Part shown: positions 1 through 10,000 of the stretch, piece by piece
Position numbering within the stretch: position 1 is the stretch's first letter
How the letters are laid out: each line of letters starts with the position of its first letter
From: Falciphora oryzae
Lineage: Eukaryota > Ascomycota > Sordariomycetes > Magnaporthales > Magnaporthaceae
Length of the DNA: 64,000 bases
Direction: 5' to 3'
NCBI GenBank assembly: GCA_000733355.1
Contig: JNVV01000046.1
Coordinates: 108,915-172,914, forward strand
Position numbers and translations under genes: made by a program
Notes under the pieces: model-generated
Databases searched by the model: none
Told to the model about the DNA's origin: nothing
Seen by the model: only the letters and a program-made list of their open reading frames with translations

Positions 1-498
1 TCGGACCCGCGGCACCTGATGCACGACTCCAAGGCGGAAACGGACGCGGCCTACGACGGCATCGCGGCCGCGGTGCTGATGCGGCGGTGGAGCGGGCCGC
101 TAGCAGACGAGGGGGCCGAGTTCCCCGCCGTCGACATGGTGCTGGCGTCGCACAACGCCGAGTCGGTGCGCAAAGGCCGCGCCATCGTCGAGGGCGGGCA
201 GGCGCGGACTACCGAGGTGGCGTTTGCGCAGCTGCAGGGCATGGCGGACGAGGTGAGCTGCGAGCTGGTGGCGAGCCGGGCGACGGCGGCGGCGGCTTCT
301 AGCAGCAGCGAGAAGAGCGCGTCGGCCGTCCGGTCGTACAAGTACCTGGTCTGGGGCACCACGGGCGAATGCATGAAGTACCTCCTCCGCCGGGCGCAGG
401 AGAACCGCGACGCGGTGCAGCGGACACGCAGCGGCCGGGAAGCCATGGCTGCCGAGATGGTGCGGAGGATCAGGGGGATGTTTGGGCAGTGTCGTTGA
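1..498 (+). CDS. PUT1: Proline dehydrogenase, C-terminal part (5' end outside window)
   Basis: This is the C-terminal 165 codons of a mitochondrial FAD-dependent proline dehydrogenase, which oxidises proline to pyrroline-5-carboxylate. The frame is open from base 1 and ends in TGA at 496-498. Visible family signatures are ASHNAESV, a later AFAQLQGMAD segment, then YKYLVWGT and the terminal YLLRRAQENRDAV; these strands and helices form the end of the PRODH barrel and its FAD/proline site. A Ser/Ala-rich insert of about 20 residues lies between GMADEVSCEL and the YKYLVWG motif, which fungal members tolerate. The start and signal for mitochondrial import lie upstream of the window. Family assignment is from recognised motifs; no search was run. 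Confidence 0.85.
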   Translation, partial: SDPRHLMHDSKAETDAAYDGIAAAVLMRRWSGPLADEGAEFPAVDMVLASHNAESVRKGRAIVEGGQARTTEVAFAQLQGMADEVSCELVASRATAAAASSSSEKSASAVRSYKYLVWGTTGECMKYLLRRAQENRDAVQRTRSGREAMAAEMVRRIRGMFGQCR

Positions 499-761
499 TC
501 GAAGCCTTGGTTTTTCTGTTTTCCTTTTTCCTATGGCGACCCCCGACCCTGACCTTTAGCCTTTGATTTTATCGATCCAAGTATTTCTCACGGTGTAACT
601 TTTTCTAGCTAGATTATTCCCTAGAACTCCCCAACGATGCACGCGTTACGGCCTTTAAACATGCGTGATACCTGGCGCCCAACGCCGAATGCAACCCTCC
701 TCAGACAGGTAAATGAAAAAAAGAAGAAAAAGCCCTACACTAGCCCGCTAGAACACGTCCA

Positions 762-1601
762 TCACACCCCCCGCAAAGCCATGGCGCCCAGTATCAGCAT
801 CTCCGACTCCCTCCTCTTGGCGGCCTCGTCCTTGACGCCCGCCAGCGCCGCGGCGCCGTTGAGCTTGTAGTACTTGCGCACCTTGGCCCAGTCGGTGCAC
901 ATGACCACATTCTCGTCCGTGAAGGGCACGGCGGTCCCCTCGACGTTGGCGCCCAGGTGCGCCCAGACGTCGTCGGCCATGACGCCTCCCTCGGAGGAGA
1001 GGACCTTGACGACGACGACGTCCTTGGTGGCGGGCGAGATGCCGAAGCGCCGGTACGCCTCGGCAATGTTGGCCGACGGGCTGAGGCAGAAGACCGTCTC
1101 GGAGTGGACGTTGGGCGTGCGCAGCCCGGTTGTGGTTGTCGCGCTGGTGACGGCCCGGAAGACGGCGGCCAGCACGTGCGCCGTGCCGGTCAGGACGGAC
1201 GCGTCGACGAGCGCGTACTCGAAGTCCGAGTTGCGCGCGAGCAGCTGCGCGTGCAGGAAGGCGGCGTTGGAGACGTCTCGGAACAGGGCGGCGTGGACCG
1301 TGTGCGTGCCCGGGATGTGCTCGAGGGGGATGCGCGCGAGGAGGTTTGAGGATGGCGCCGGTGCTGGCGCTGCGGCCGCTGCGGCTGGGGGTGGTATGCT
1401 GCGGGTGTCGGCCGCGGGCGGAGGAGGAGGGGCAGCTCCGCCGGGCGCGGGGTCCGCGTCGCTGGCTGGAGCGGACATTGCGCCGTCTTCGCTGAGAGAT
1501 GGGTGCTGTTCACGGCCGGCTTGTTCCTGCGATCGGCGCCTGCTGGAGACGGCCGCGCCCATGGCTCGTCGGAGGTCGGTGTCTTTTTGTGTGATATTCA
1601 A
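762..1601 (-). CDS. CGI121: EKC/KEOPS complex subunit Cgi121
   Basis: Subunit of the KEOPS/EKC complex, which makes t6A37 in ANN-decoding tRNAs and also affects telomeres; Cgi121 (TPRKB in animals) binds the Bud32 kinase and the tRNA 3' end. The conserved domain starts near residue 90 (LEHIPGTHTVHAALFRDV) and runs through NAAFLHAQLL, FEYALVDASVL, HVLAAVFRAV, NVHSETVFCLSPSANIAEAYRRFGI and the C-terminal KYYKLN region. Fungal Cgi121 is usually 180-220 residues; here the longest frame gives 279, with an Ala/Pro-rich, low-complexity N-terminus. The first Met (1601) may not be the real start; Met42 (1478) is an alternative, and an unseen upstream intron is possible. It is convergent with the proline dehydrogenase gene, 263 bp away. 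Confidence 0.85.
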   Translation of the reverse strand: MNITQKDTDLRRAMGAAVSSRRRSQEQAGREQHPSLSEDGAMSAPASDADPAPGGAAPPPPPAADTRSIPPPAAAAAAPAPAPSSNLLARIPLEHIPGTHTVHAALFRDVSNAAFLHAQLLARNSDFEYALVDASVLTGTAHVLAAVFRAVTSATTTTGLRTPNVHSETVFCLSPSANIAEAYRRFGISPATKDVVVVKVLSSEGGVMADDVWAHLGANVEGTAVPFTDENVVMCTDWAKVRKYYKLNGAAALAGVKDEAAKRRESEMLILGAMALRGV

Positions 1602-2383
1602 GGTCCTGACGACATTGACGGGTCAATGCATGCGCCCGGGTTCAATCGACAAGCCAGAAGGCGATCGGAGCAGCGCACAGACCAGCTGGGACCCCTCAGG
1701 CCCGGGTTCGGGGCAGAAGAGACAGGACAGCCGCTGCCATCCCCTTGAGACGAGTCCCCAGCCCGTTGGAGAACATTTGATATCACAGACTTCGCTCGAC
1801 TCGTGCGCCCGCTTCTGCCGGCCGAGTCAAAAAGATATCCAACGCACCAAGTGCCGTCGGCTAGCTGCAGTCCAAAAGGGTATTCGTATATATGCCATGG
1901 GTAATTGCTTGCCCCAGGCTCCATGCCAGATTTCGCCACTCTTCCCCTTCCAGATGTATGTAAAAGACGCTCCCAGACCAAAACCCGCTTGACATGTGTG
2001 TTTTAAAACCCGATGATGATATCCCCAGCCTTTTTTGTTTAAATAAAAAGTGCTGCCAGCCCAAGATGGCTTGTAGATACCAAAACGGAGCCGTAAGTGG
2101 CAATAAAAGATGGTATGATATGTTATGACAGGCGCAGAAAATGAAAGAGAAGAGAAGCCGTGTGTGCACAATATGATGGGAAGCCGTCCTGTCCCCCCAA
2201 TACGTAACGCCTGAGACCGAAACTACCATGCGTGTGCTTTCGCCTTCCAGTCCCGAGACCAAGGGGGAAAAAAAAGGGACAAAGGAGAGGTATGAGGCGT
2301 CGTATTCGTGGTAGTAGGTTCGAAGAATATGATGTAAAACGCGACGCAAGGGATGCCTGGCTAGCTGCGTCCGTGTCGGCGCC
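1602..2383. other. Intergenic: CGI121 promoter side and 3' flank of the Zn2Cys6 gene
   Basis: No supported gene. Both neighbours are on the minus strand, so this holds the CGI121 upstream region and the transcription-factor 3' UTR. Open frames here lack conserved motifs. Confidence 0.5.
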
Positions 2384-5321
2384 TCAGTTCCCGTTGACGG
2401 ACGACACGTCAGGAAACAGCAGCAGCGGCCACTGCTGCGCCGCCGAGGCCATGTTCGCGAGCCCCGCGGCTGCGTGCTGCTGCTGCTCCTGGCCCGACGC
2501 GTCGACGCCGCCCATTATCGACGCCGTGCCGCCGCCCATCTGGTCTCGGTGGTGGTGCTGGTGCTGCTGCGCCTGCGGGCCGCCGCCAAGGTTCAGCAGC
2601 GCGCTGGCGCCGGACCGGTGCTGCATGTCCATGATGGAGCTCGTCCAGTCGGTCCACGTGCTGCCGCTGCCGCCGCCGCTGCCGTTGGCCAGCTGCTGGG
2701 TGGCCTGCGAGGCGAAGGCGACGAGGGGGTCCGTGTTGGCGGCCACGGCGGCCACGGCTGCTGCTGCTGCTTGTTTCTGCGACGTTGTGGCATCGTCGCC
2801 CGTGGTTGACGAAGTCGTCGAGGCGGCGATCGCGACGGCGGCCGCCGCGGCCGACGCACCGTACAACGACATGCCGTCTGCGCCGCCTGCGCTGTCGTAC
2901 CCTGTCATGCTTGTTGGGCCTGCAGTGCCGTTTGCAACCGGGTTGTCCTGGTCGCCGTAGTTGGCGATTTGGTGGTACGCGGCGGCAGCGGCATCGTAGT
3001 AGTTGCCGTCGCCATTGCCGTTGCCATTGCCGTTGCTGCCCACGCCGCGCTGCGTCGATCCGTCGCTGGGTGATGAGCCGGTCGTGGTTGGTGCGCTCGA
3101 CTGCGTTTGCGACTGTGTTTGTTGCTGCGGTTGAAGGTGAGAGTGGTGGTGTTGTGAGGTTAAACTGTTGGATGAGGACCCGTTGGCCTGTTGGTTCCGG
3201 CCCATGTCGGTCTCTATCCATGCGATTGTGTGGTTCACTATCCTGCCGATGTCGCCACACAGCCCTGCAGATCCTGTCGGGGTTGAGCCGCGTCAGTATG
3301 CGATTCAGGGGTTCGGCTTCGGGGGCCAACGAACCTAAGAGTATCCCGATCTCGTCGATGATGGTCAGCCACAGACTCATCTCTCTCCTGAGCGTTGCGA
3401 CCTCTTCGGGCGTTATGTGGAATCTCCGCTCCCAGCTCTCGACCAGGGTGCAGAAGATGGCGGCGACGTAGACGGCTGTTTGGTACCAGGTGGTGTCGAG
3501 CGATTTGAGCTTGTGGATCACGAGAATGTGGCGCAGCAGCTCGCGCGACGTCTCGGCGCAGATGCGCATGTTCTCGGCCTGATATTCCGGATCCGCGACG
3601 GTGCAGGCCGACGGGTGGCGCAGGCAGAGGCGGAACTCGAGCGCGTACGAGTGCCCGTAGAGCGCAAACATGTGCGTGTTGGTGCCCTTGCTCTTCTCGA
3701 CATCGAGCTCGTCGGGGAGTTGATCCTCCCACGCGCGCAGCTGCTCCTCGAGGCGAGCCACCACCTCGACGTGCCGCCTCGGGTCGCGCCGTACGCTGTA
3801 CAGGTTTGAATACATCTCCATGTACAGCGGCACAATCTTGAAGCCGGCCAGTCCGACGGCGTAGCCACACTCGCCGATGCGCGACCGGTCCGTGAGCCCT
3901 TCCGGGGTGAGACACTCGTCCGGGATGGCGAGCGGGAAAGGCACGTCAAACTCCTCGAGTATGGTCGGCATGGGGCGTCCCATACGGCCGTTCAGGGTGA
4001 CGGACAGCGTCAGGACGCACCACCAGACACGGTGGCGCATCTCCGTCTCGAGCGTGATGGCGCTGCCGTCGGCGGCACCGGAGCTGCCCTTGTGCAGGTT
4101 CAGCTCGGTGGCCTTTTGCTGGGCATACTGGGCGACCAGGTACGCGCATCCCGGCTTGGGGAAGGCGCGCATGTAGTTGCCGACCATGACGAGGGCCTGG
4201 ACGGCCGTGATGGTGAGGTCGACGGCCAGATCAAAAAAGTGCGAGACGCACCAGTGGTAGTGCTTATTGGCCAGCTCGTTGAGGCGCGTCTGCTTCTCGT
4301 AGTCTTCGCGGTTGCGCACGCCGTACTGGAAGTAGATGGAGGCCAAGACCATGTGCACGACCACGAGCTCGGCGCTGGTGGGCCGGAAGGTGGGGTCGTC
4401 GTAGATGCGCGTCAGCAGCGCCAGGTACGACGGCTTGTGCAGCACGGGCTGGAATGGGTAGACCATGAGGAAGTACCACTCGGCGTACTCGAAGGCGTCG
4501 TTGCGGGGCGGCAGGTCGACGCCCTCGACGGGCGGGTTGACGTTCATGGCCGACTGCAGGAACGCCTGGACCGACTTGTTGTAGAGGGGCGTAGGCGGGC
4601 TGCCGGCGAGGCTGGCGGGCGGGTCGTCCATCTCGGGGGCGGCGAAGGAGGTGATGTCGACTGTGGTGCCGAGGATGGACAGCTTGGTGCCCTTGATGGC
4701 GCTCAGCGGGGCGTTGTCGGGCGCGACGCCGAGGTGGGTGAGCCCCGGCGGGCGCGGCTCGAGGGCGGCCGAGTTGGCAAACGAGGTCAGCTGCTGCATC
4801 TGCGAGGGCGGGCGGGTGCGGTAGTTGCGGACCCAGGCGGACCCGACCTGGGACCACTGGTCCTTGAGGACGGGGTCTGGCGGCTGGGGGTTGCCGAAGG
4901 CGTCGAAGGCGGTCCAGGGCGGGTGATCGGGGCCGTACTGCGACCAGTGCCACGGCTTGACCTCGATGCCGTTGCTCTCGAGCACCTTCTCGAGGGCGCG
5001 GATGTGGTTGAGCATGTCGGTCTTTTCGCGCTCGAGCTGCTGCATGTAGCCTCGCTTCTCGGTGCGGCCCGTGACGCGGTCCGTGACGTAGCACTCCATC
5101 TTCTGATTTGCGCAGTGCGAGCAGCCCTGGGGCAGGGCGTCGCAGCGGATCTTGCGGACTTTGCATCGGTCGCAGGCCTGGCCGGTGCGCGTGTACGACT
5201 GCAGCTTGTTCTTGACGACGCTCGAGAAGTCCTCGGGCTCGCGCTCGAGCTTGGGCAGCTTGACCTTGGCGGCCATGGACGGGCTGTCGCCGCTGGGGTC
5301 GCCGGGGCGCTTGGGAGGCAT
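2384..5321 (-). CDS. Zn2Cys6 fungal-specific transcription factor (apparent 2-nt frameshift near 3256-3261)
   Basis: A nuclear, DNA-binding regulator. The N-terminus carries a canonical binuclear cluster, C50-x2-C53-x6-C60-x6-C67-x2-C70-x6-C77 (CDRCKVRKIRCD...), followed by a linker and a coiled coil (RGYMQQLEREKTDMLNHIRALEKVL). The middle homology region (PF04082-type; FLMVYPFQPVLHKPSY, then MRHRVWWCVLTLSV) spans about residues 270-560. The C-terminus, read in another frame from about 3260, is rich in Gln, Asn, Ala and Gly runs, typical of activation domains. The frame opened at 5321 otherwise runs into an Arg-rich tail after RLNPDRICRAV; shifting by two bases in a CACACA run restores an uninterrupted protein ending at 2384. 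No intron fits there. The target pathway is not recognised; it is not the XlnR or AmyR type by its cluster. Confidence 0.8.
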
Positions 5322-6705
5322 GTTGGTTGCCGTCGCCGCCCCCGCTCCGGCAAGCAGCAGGAGGGCGCAGCGGCTGGCTTGAGTTGTTGTCTCGATCGGC
5401 CGATGTCGATGTCGGAGTCGAGGTCGCCAGAGAAGGGCTCTTGGGGGACGGGCGGGGCAATCGCTAGCAGCACGCCGCGGCGAGGCGCAACACGTGTGTC
5501 AGCACTTGAGCGGGCAAGGGCAGCTTGAGAGGAATCCTGGTCTGGCGCGCGCCGTCTTGAGAGTGGCCGCCGCTGCTTCTGCTGCTGGGTCGTGCCGACT
5601 GAAGCATTCCGATTGCATACCAGGGAGACAATCTGTTCCGAGACGGGGCTTGCCGGTGGACAGTCTAGAGTCTAGAAATCGAGGCCCATGATGGGAGCGA
5701 GGAGCGGACCCGAACTCGCGGGTTGGCGGCCAGCAGAGCCAGGCTGCTGGGTTCCCTGCTGGGAGGGTTCCTCGCCGACTGTTCCAGGCGCCGCTCCCTT
5801 CAGGGGTGCAGGATCAAGTGGAGGCGACTCAGTGGACCTGATTGGGTGCGTGCACTGTGCGGGCTGCGGGTGGGGTGCAGGATCCATAATCCAATTTGCT
5901 CTTAATTTTTCGTCTTGCATGGATTGATTGCCTCTCCGCGATGGCATTTTGCACTCGACCAACACCGCCCATGATGGCAGCCCTGAACCAGGAACCCCCG
6001 ACGGCGTGCATTGCGAATCATGGCGATTCCCATCAGAGTTTCCTAGCTTCATTGCCCATGCCAGCCCGATTCAGACCAGAACACCCAGCAGGGATGCGAA
6101 TCCCCGACGGTTGGTTGACTGGTCAGCCAGCCTAGCCACGGGGCAGCCACATGGATATGGCCAATATCAGATCAACCCTACTACAGGCACACTGTGTCGC
6201 CGTCTCTCGGGCAATTTGCTCTGCGCGCTGCCCAAGCCCAATGGGAGCCACGGATGCACCGCTGCTGCACCGCTTCTCCACCCGGCGCGAGAGGTGCCGT
6301 CGCGCTGTCGCCGGCTTCCCAAAAAGCGCGCCTCTGCCGAACCGTCCGTCAACCGCCTGAACCCCGCCGCGCTGAACGGCGCATGCGAGATCCACGTGCA
6401 CGGGCCCCATTGGACCCATCCAGATCAAGCAACGATCGCCGTGGGCCCATCGGATCCCTACCAGGGGCTCTCGGTATCACTTTGCAGAAGAGATGTGCTG
6501 AAGAACACGAAGGCCGGCTGTCTGCATTTCCCAATATCTGCTCCCAAATCCATCAATGAAAAATCACCCAAGAGCCACGCCGGAGATCCCCGCTGTCAGC
6601 CCATATGGCGTCTGGCATCTGGCCCTGGTGGCTGCGCTAGACCAAGCCCAGCCCAGCCCAAGCCAGCCAGCTCGCTGGGCCGGGTGCAACGCCAGCATCG
6701 ATCCG
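5322..6705. other. Intergenic upstream of the Zn2Cys6 gene
   Basis: Probable promoter and long 5' leader of the transcription factor. Several frames are open on both strands (e.g. 5928-6836) but have Pro/Arg-rich, patternless translations and no recognisable domain, so none is called. Confidence 0.5.
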
Positions 6706-7380
6706 TCAGCATTGGCCCGCAGCCGGCTGCGCTAAAAGCCCAAGCACCCTCCACCTCGCCTCGCCTTGCCTCCTTGTCTGCTTACAGCCTGTCCTTGCCC
6801 GCCCCCTCAGTGTGCCAATGCGGAACACAAACTTGAAGGCGCTCACCTTTCCGTTCATCAGCTGCTCCAGCGCCTCCTGCACTCCACCCAGCCCTCCCGG
6901 CACCACCTTGTGCGGGTGTGGCTTGAGCCAACCCTCAGCCAGCCCCTTGGCCAAGTACCGGAACACGATGTATCCAAAGTCCCTCTTTTCTCTGTTCACG
7001 TCGCCCACCATGGTTTGTACCCACTTGACGTTTTGAGGTATCTCCTCCTCGGGCTTTTTGACCGGCAGCACCGTCGTTAAAAGCCCGCCATCCTCCAGCA
7101 CCCGCCCAAGAGTGAGCGACGTCGGGACCTCCGACACGGCGTCGTACGCATGTCGCAGCGCCGCGCCCTTGGCTGCCGCCTTGATGCCCTCCACCACCGC
7201 GTCCGCCCCGCCCCGGTAGTCAACCAGGACGTCGCGCTTGGACTCGTCCAGCAGCGGCCGCACAAAGTCGACCGACCTGCCCGCCACCACGATCAGCGGG
7301 TGGATGTTGCTGCGCTGCGCCAGCTGGATCGTGAAGGCGCCCACCGCTGTGCCGCCGCCGTAGATGACTAGCGGGAATTT
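6706..7380 (-). pseudogene. Enoyl reductase / zinc-type alcohol dehydrogenase (ToxD-like), 5'-truncated relic
   Basis: The frame contains the NADPH-binding half of a medium-chain dehydrogenase/reductase: VIYGGGTAVGAFTIQLAQ (Rossmann GxGxxxG-like turn), then VVAGRSVDFVRPLLDESKRDVLVDYR, an AYDAVSE segment, and the C-terminal GGLGGVQEALEQLMNGKVSAFKFVFRIG that normally ends trans-acting enoyl reductases of polyketide pathways. The whole N-terminal GroES-like catalytic domain is missing. Upstream of about 7380 the sequence is not reductase-like; it passes into a dispersed repeat. The natural end of the protein should be near 6820; the frame reads on to 6706. I infer a relic truncated by rearrangement or insertion. 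Its function is probably lost. Confidence 0.75.
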
Positions 7381-7399
7381 TACCAGAATCCCTTTTGAT

Positions 7400-7900
7400 C
7401 TCTTTCCTGACAGTGTCCGTTTCTCCTCTGAAATACCTACCTTCGTGGTAGTTAGCGGATGCCTGTCTCTGCGCTGCGCATTCGACATCCAATCTTCGTC
7501 TCTACGTCCTTGTCGTTTGCATCTTCTCGCAACTCTTTTTGAGCAACTACCAACTTGTCCCTTTATCGAGCTCCCTTTTGGGCTTCTCTTCTTTCTCTTG
7601 CGGCATCTCGACTTCACGACCGAGACCTCGTCTCACTGTCGCCGCCATCGAGACCTCGACAGGCCAGCAGCCTTGCTGAGCGGCCAAAACCACCGATGAC
7701 CCAGTCATCTCTCTGGCTCCATCAATATCGACAGCCAAAGCGACCTAGGACTCCGCCTTTCCTATCTCTTAAGCCCACAAGCCAGCTTGAGTTTTGGACG
7801 GGAAGAGTTTTGCGTTGACGGCCCAGATGGGAGGACCATCTCTCTCCGACCCCGACTCTCTCGCACACCCGCAGTTTCTCGGCTATCATATCCTCGGATG
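7400..7900 (+). repeat. Dispersed repeat, copy 1 (inverted relative to copy 2 at about 41500-42130)
   Basis: Read by eye, bases about 7445-7670 match the reverse complement of about 41930-42115, with many transition differences; the similarity resumes past an intron-like insertion present only in copy 2 and continues, weaker, to about 7900. The segment looks like a 5' leader and first codons of a gene. In copy 1 the matching reading frame contains stops. The element begins where the enoyl-reductase relic is cut. Confidence 0.6.
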
Positions 7901-8914
7901 TAGATCGTTCTCCCATCCTATTACCCGTCGTCCGCGCCGTCAAGGTATCCGATACGCGAAAAGCGCGGCACGCTACTTGCCCGAGCTAGTCTCCTGGTTC
8001 CTTCACCCCCAGGGCCATGTCTTCTTGCGGCGCAGCCGTAGGTTGTCGGAGAAGGATGATGCCCAATCAGCCCATACTATCGTTAGCGCAGGCGTGCTGG
8101 CCGCGACCCTCGAATCTATCGTACCTGTCGGTGCTGGCTCCAGCCTCTCGATATAGGGTGTCGCTCACCGGCTGCATAGCATTGGTTGGGGCCCCCATTG
8201 GTTATAGCAGCAGCCTAGGTGCCGGCCCCGCAAGATGGATGGAATTCCCCGTTTACGTCGCACGGGTCGAAGGGCGATGGATAATCAGTTTCGTCTGCTG
8301 TTGCGGCTGCCTTGATGGTTGGAGGAAGTGTTTCCTAGATGCATCTATTGTCTATCGAATATTCTTTTGATGGCTTTAAACCGTGCTGATAGCGGAACCC
8401 CTAGGTGCCGATGCCGGACGATGTATTGAAGTTCTTGTTTGAGTTGGGGCAATTAGTTGATGATGGGCGCCCCATCGCGCTTGCTTTTGCGACTGGATCG
8501 TTTGGCGGATTATCTGCTGGTTGTTCTTTGATCCCATCATACACTGATGGTAGCAACCACCAGAGTCGGATAGCTGGCTAGAAGACTACCTACCTACCTA
8601 CCTACCTGCCTAGGTACCTATCCATCGGAAGGCGAGAAGGGGTGCTTCCACCCGGATATGCTCCATCGAGCGAACACGTGCTGGTGAAGGCAGAGTGCAA
8701 AGACAAGAGGGCAATGCAGGAAACTGGAAAGGTGAGAATGGAAAATCAAAAAGGCTGTATTGATGCACTACGACCAAATAGCGCCATACAATCCCATAAA
8801 CAAACCACCAGCGCCTTGCGAAACCCAAATGTCCCATGATATCTTTGAAACAGACAGATGAATACCTACTCACCAAAAAAGGCCCAAGGAGAAGAAGTAC
8901 GTCAGCATGAACGC
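7901..8914. other. Intergenic, no gene recognised; tetranucleotide repeat at 8586-8611
   Basis: No coding signature. It includes a short TACC-type microsatellite (8586-8611) and the 3' flank of the next minus-strand gene. Confidence 0.5.
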
Positions 8915-10000
8915 TTAGGCGCGGAAGCCGATAGGGGCGCCCCGCATGCCGACGACGCGCCGGACGAGGCTCTCCTCCTGAGCGTCGGCGGCAGCCTCAG
9001 CCTCGGCCTCGGCCGCGTCCGCAGCCATGGCATCCTGGACAAAGGTCTCCATGGCGCTCCCGTCGCGCTTCTCGACGATGTCGTCGAAGTCGGCGTCGTC
9101 GACATCGGCCTCGTCAGCGGACGCCTCGTCAAAGTCAGCCTCATCGGCGTAGGCCTCGTCGGAGTCGGCCTCGTCGGAGTCGGCCTCGTCGGAGTCGGCC
9201 TCGTCGGAGTCGGCCTCCTCGCCGAGGTCACGCTTCTGAGCGCCCTGCTTGGGAGGGTAGACGCCGACCAGGCTGCCGTCGTCGTTGAAGAGAGCCATGG
9301 CCTGAGCCTGGCCCTCGACGCCGGCGGGCAGGTCACGCTTGGAGGTCTTGGGTGGGTAGTAGCCGATGAGGCTGCCGTCGTCGTTGAACAGGGCCATGAT
9401 CTTGTTGTCGGCACCGGCCGGGGCGGGAGCCGGGGGAGCGGCGGGGTCGCGCCTCTGGATGCCCTCGGGCCGGACGGTAGCCAGGTTGTTAGTGAGGTCG
9501 AACGAGGTCAGGACCTTGTCGAAGGACGGGGCGGAGCGCTTGGCCGGCTTCACGGGCTGGCGGTCCTTGTCGTACACTACGTTGCCGTTCTGGTCGTAGA
9601 CGGCCAGGACGTTGGCGGCCAGGGCGGGCGGCAGGTGCACCGCCGGGGCAGCGCCGCGGGCGGCGACCTTGGGGGCGGCATCGTTGTTGAGGTTATAGTT
9701 GGCGAGGAAGTCGGCGATCTCATCGCGCTTGCCCTTCTTCTTGCCGAAGAGCGACCCGATGGTGTCGATGACCATGGGCGCGGCGGTGAGCAGAGCGGTC
9801 CAGAAGCGCTTCTGCAGGTGCTCGGCGTTGGGGTCCTGGCTCAGGTCGCGGGCGGCCAGCTGCAGGTCGGCGTAGGCCTCGGGGCTACCGACTGTCCTCG
9901 CGGCGAGGGGCTCGAAGGTGCTGGAGTCGTCAGTTAGCGCAGAAGCAATAGAGGGCAGGGCAGCCGAGAGAAGGAAGGCGGCGAAGCTAGCGGAACGCAT
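8915..10000 (-). CDS. Secreted Kex2-processed repeat protein (KEP-like precursor)
   Basis: A 361-residue secreted protein of unknown function. Start chosen at Met 10000, giving a clean signal peptide (MRSASFAAFLLSAALPSIASA); the upstream in-frame Met would bury it. At least seven dibasic sites (KR or RR: residues 64-65, 91-92, 154-155, 183-184, 221-222, 256-257, 311-312, 347-348) punctuate the chain. Between them lie two near-identical units, MALFNDDGSLIGYYPPK (about 202-218) and MALFNDDGSLVGVYPPK (about 235-251), plus a divergent third (AVYDQNGNVVYDK, 133-145). Residues 66-90 form a hydrophobic stretch ending in GKKKGKR. Residues 261-308 are an acidic DEADS-type repeat. The architecture is that of fungal Kex2-processed precursors that release peptides; no modifying enzyme gene lies in the window. 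Peptide release is inferred. Confidence 0.8.
   Translation of the reverse strand: MRSASFAAFLLSAALPSIASALTDDSSTFEPLAARTVGSPEAYADLQLAARDLSQDPNAEHLQKRFWTALLTAAPMVIDTIGSLFGKKKGKRDEIADFLANYNLNNDAAPKVAARGAAPAVHLPPALAANVLAVYDQNGNVVYDKDRQPVKPAKRSAPSFDKVLTSFDLTNNLATVRPEGIQRRDPAAPPAPAPAGADNKIMALFNDDGSLIGYYPPKTSKRDLPAGVEGQAQAMALFNDDGSLVGVYPPKQGAQKRDLGEEADSDEADSDEADSDEADSDEAYADEADFDEASADEADVDDADFDDIVEKRDGSAMETFVQDAMAADAAEAEAEAAADAQEESLVRRVVGMRGAPIGFRA

Noticed and set aside
3238..3915. Long antisense-frame translations inside the Zn2Cys6 gene
   Set aside because: Shadows of the real coding frame in GC-rich sequence.
5928..6836. 302-codon open frame on the plus strand
   Set aside because: Patternless Pro/Arg-rich translation, overlaps the antisense enoyl-reductase relic, no domain.
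8586..8611. CRISPR-like or telomeric repeat
   Set aside because: It is a simple TACC microsatellite; no spacer structure and not a fungal telomere unit.
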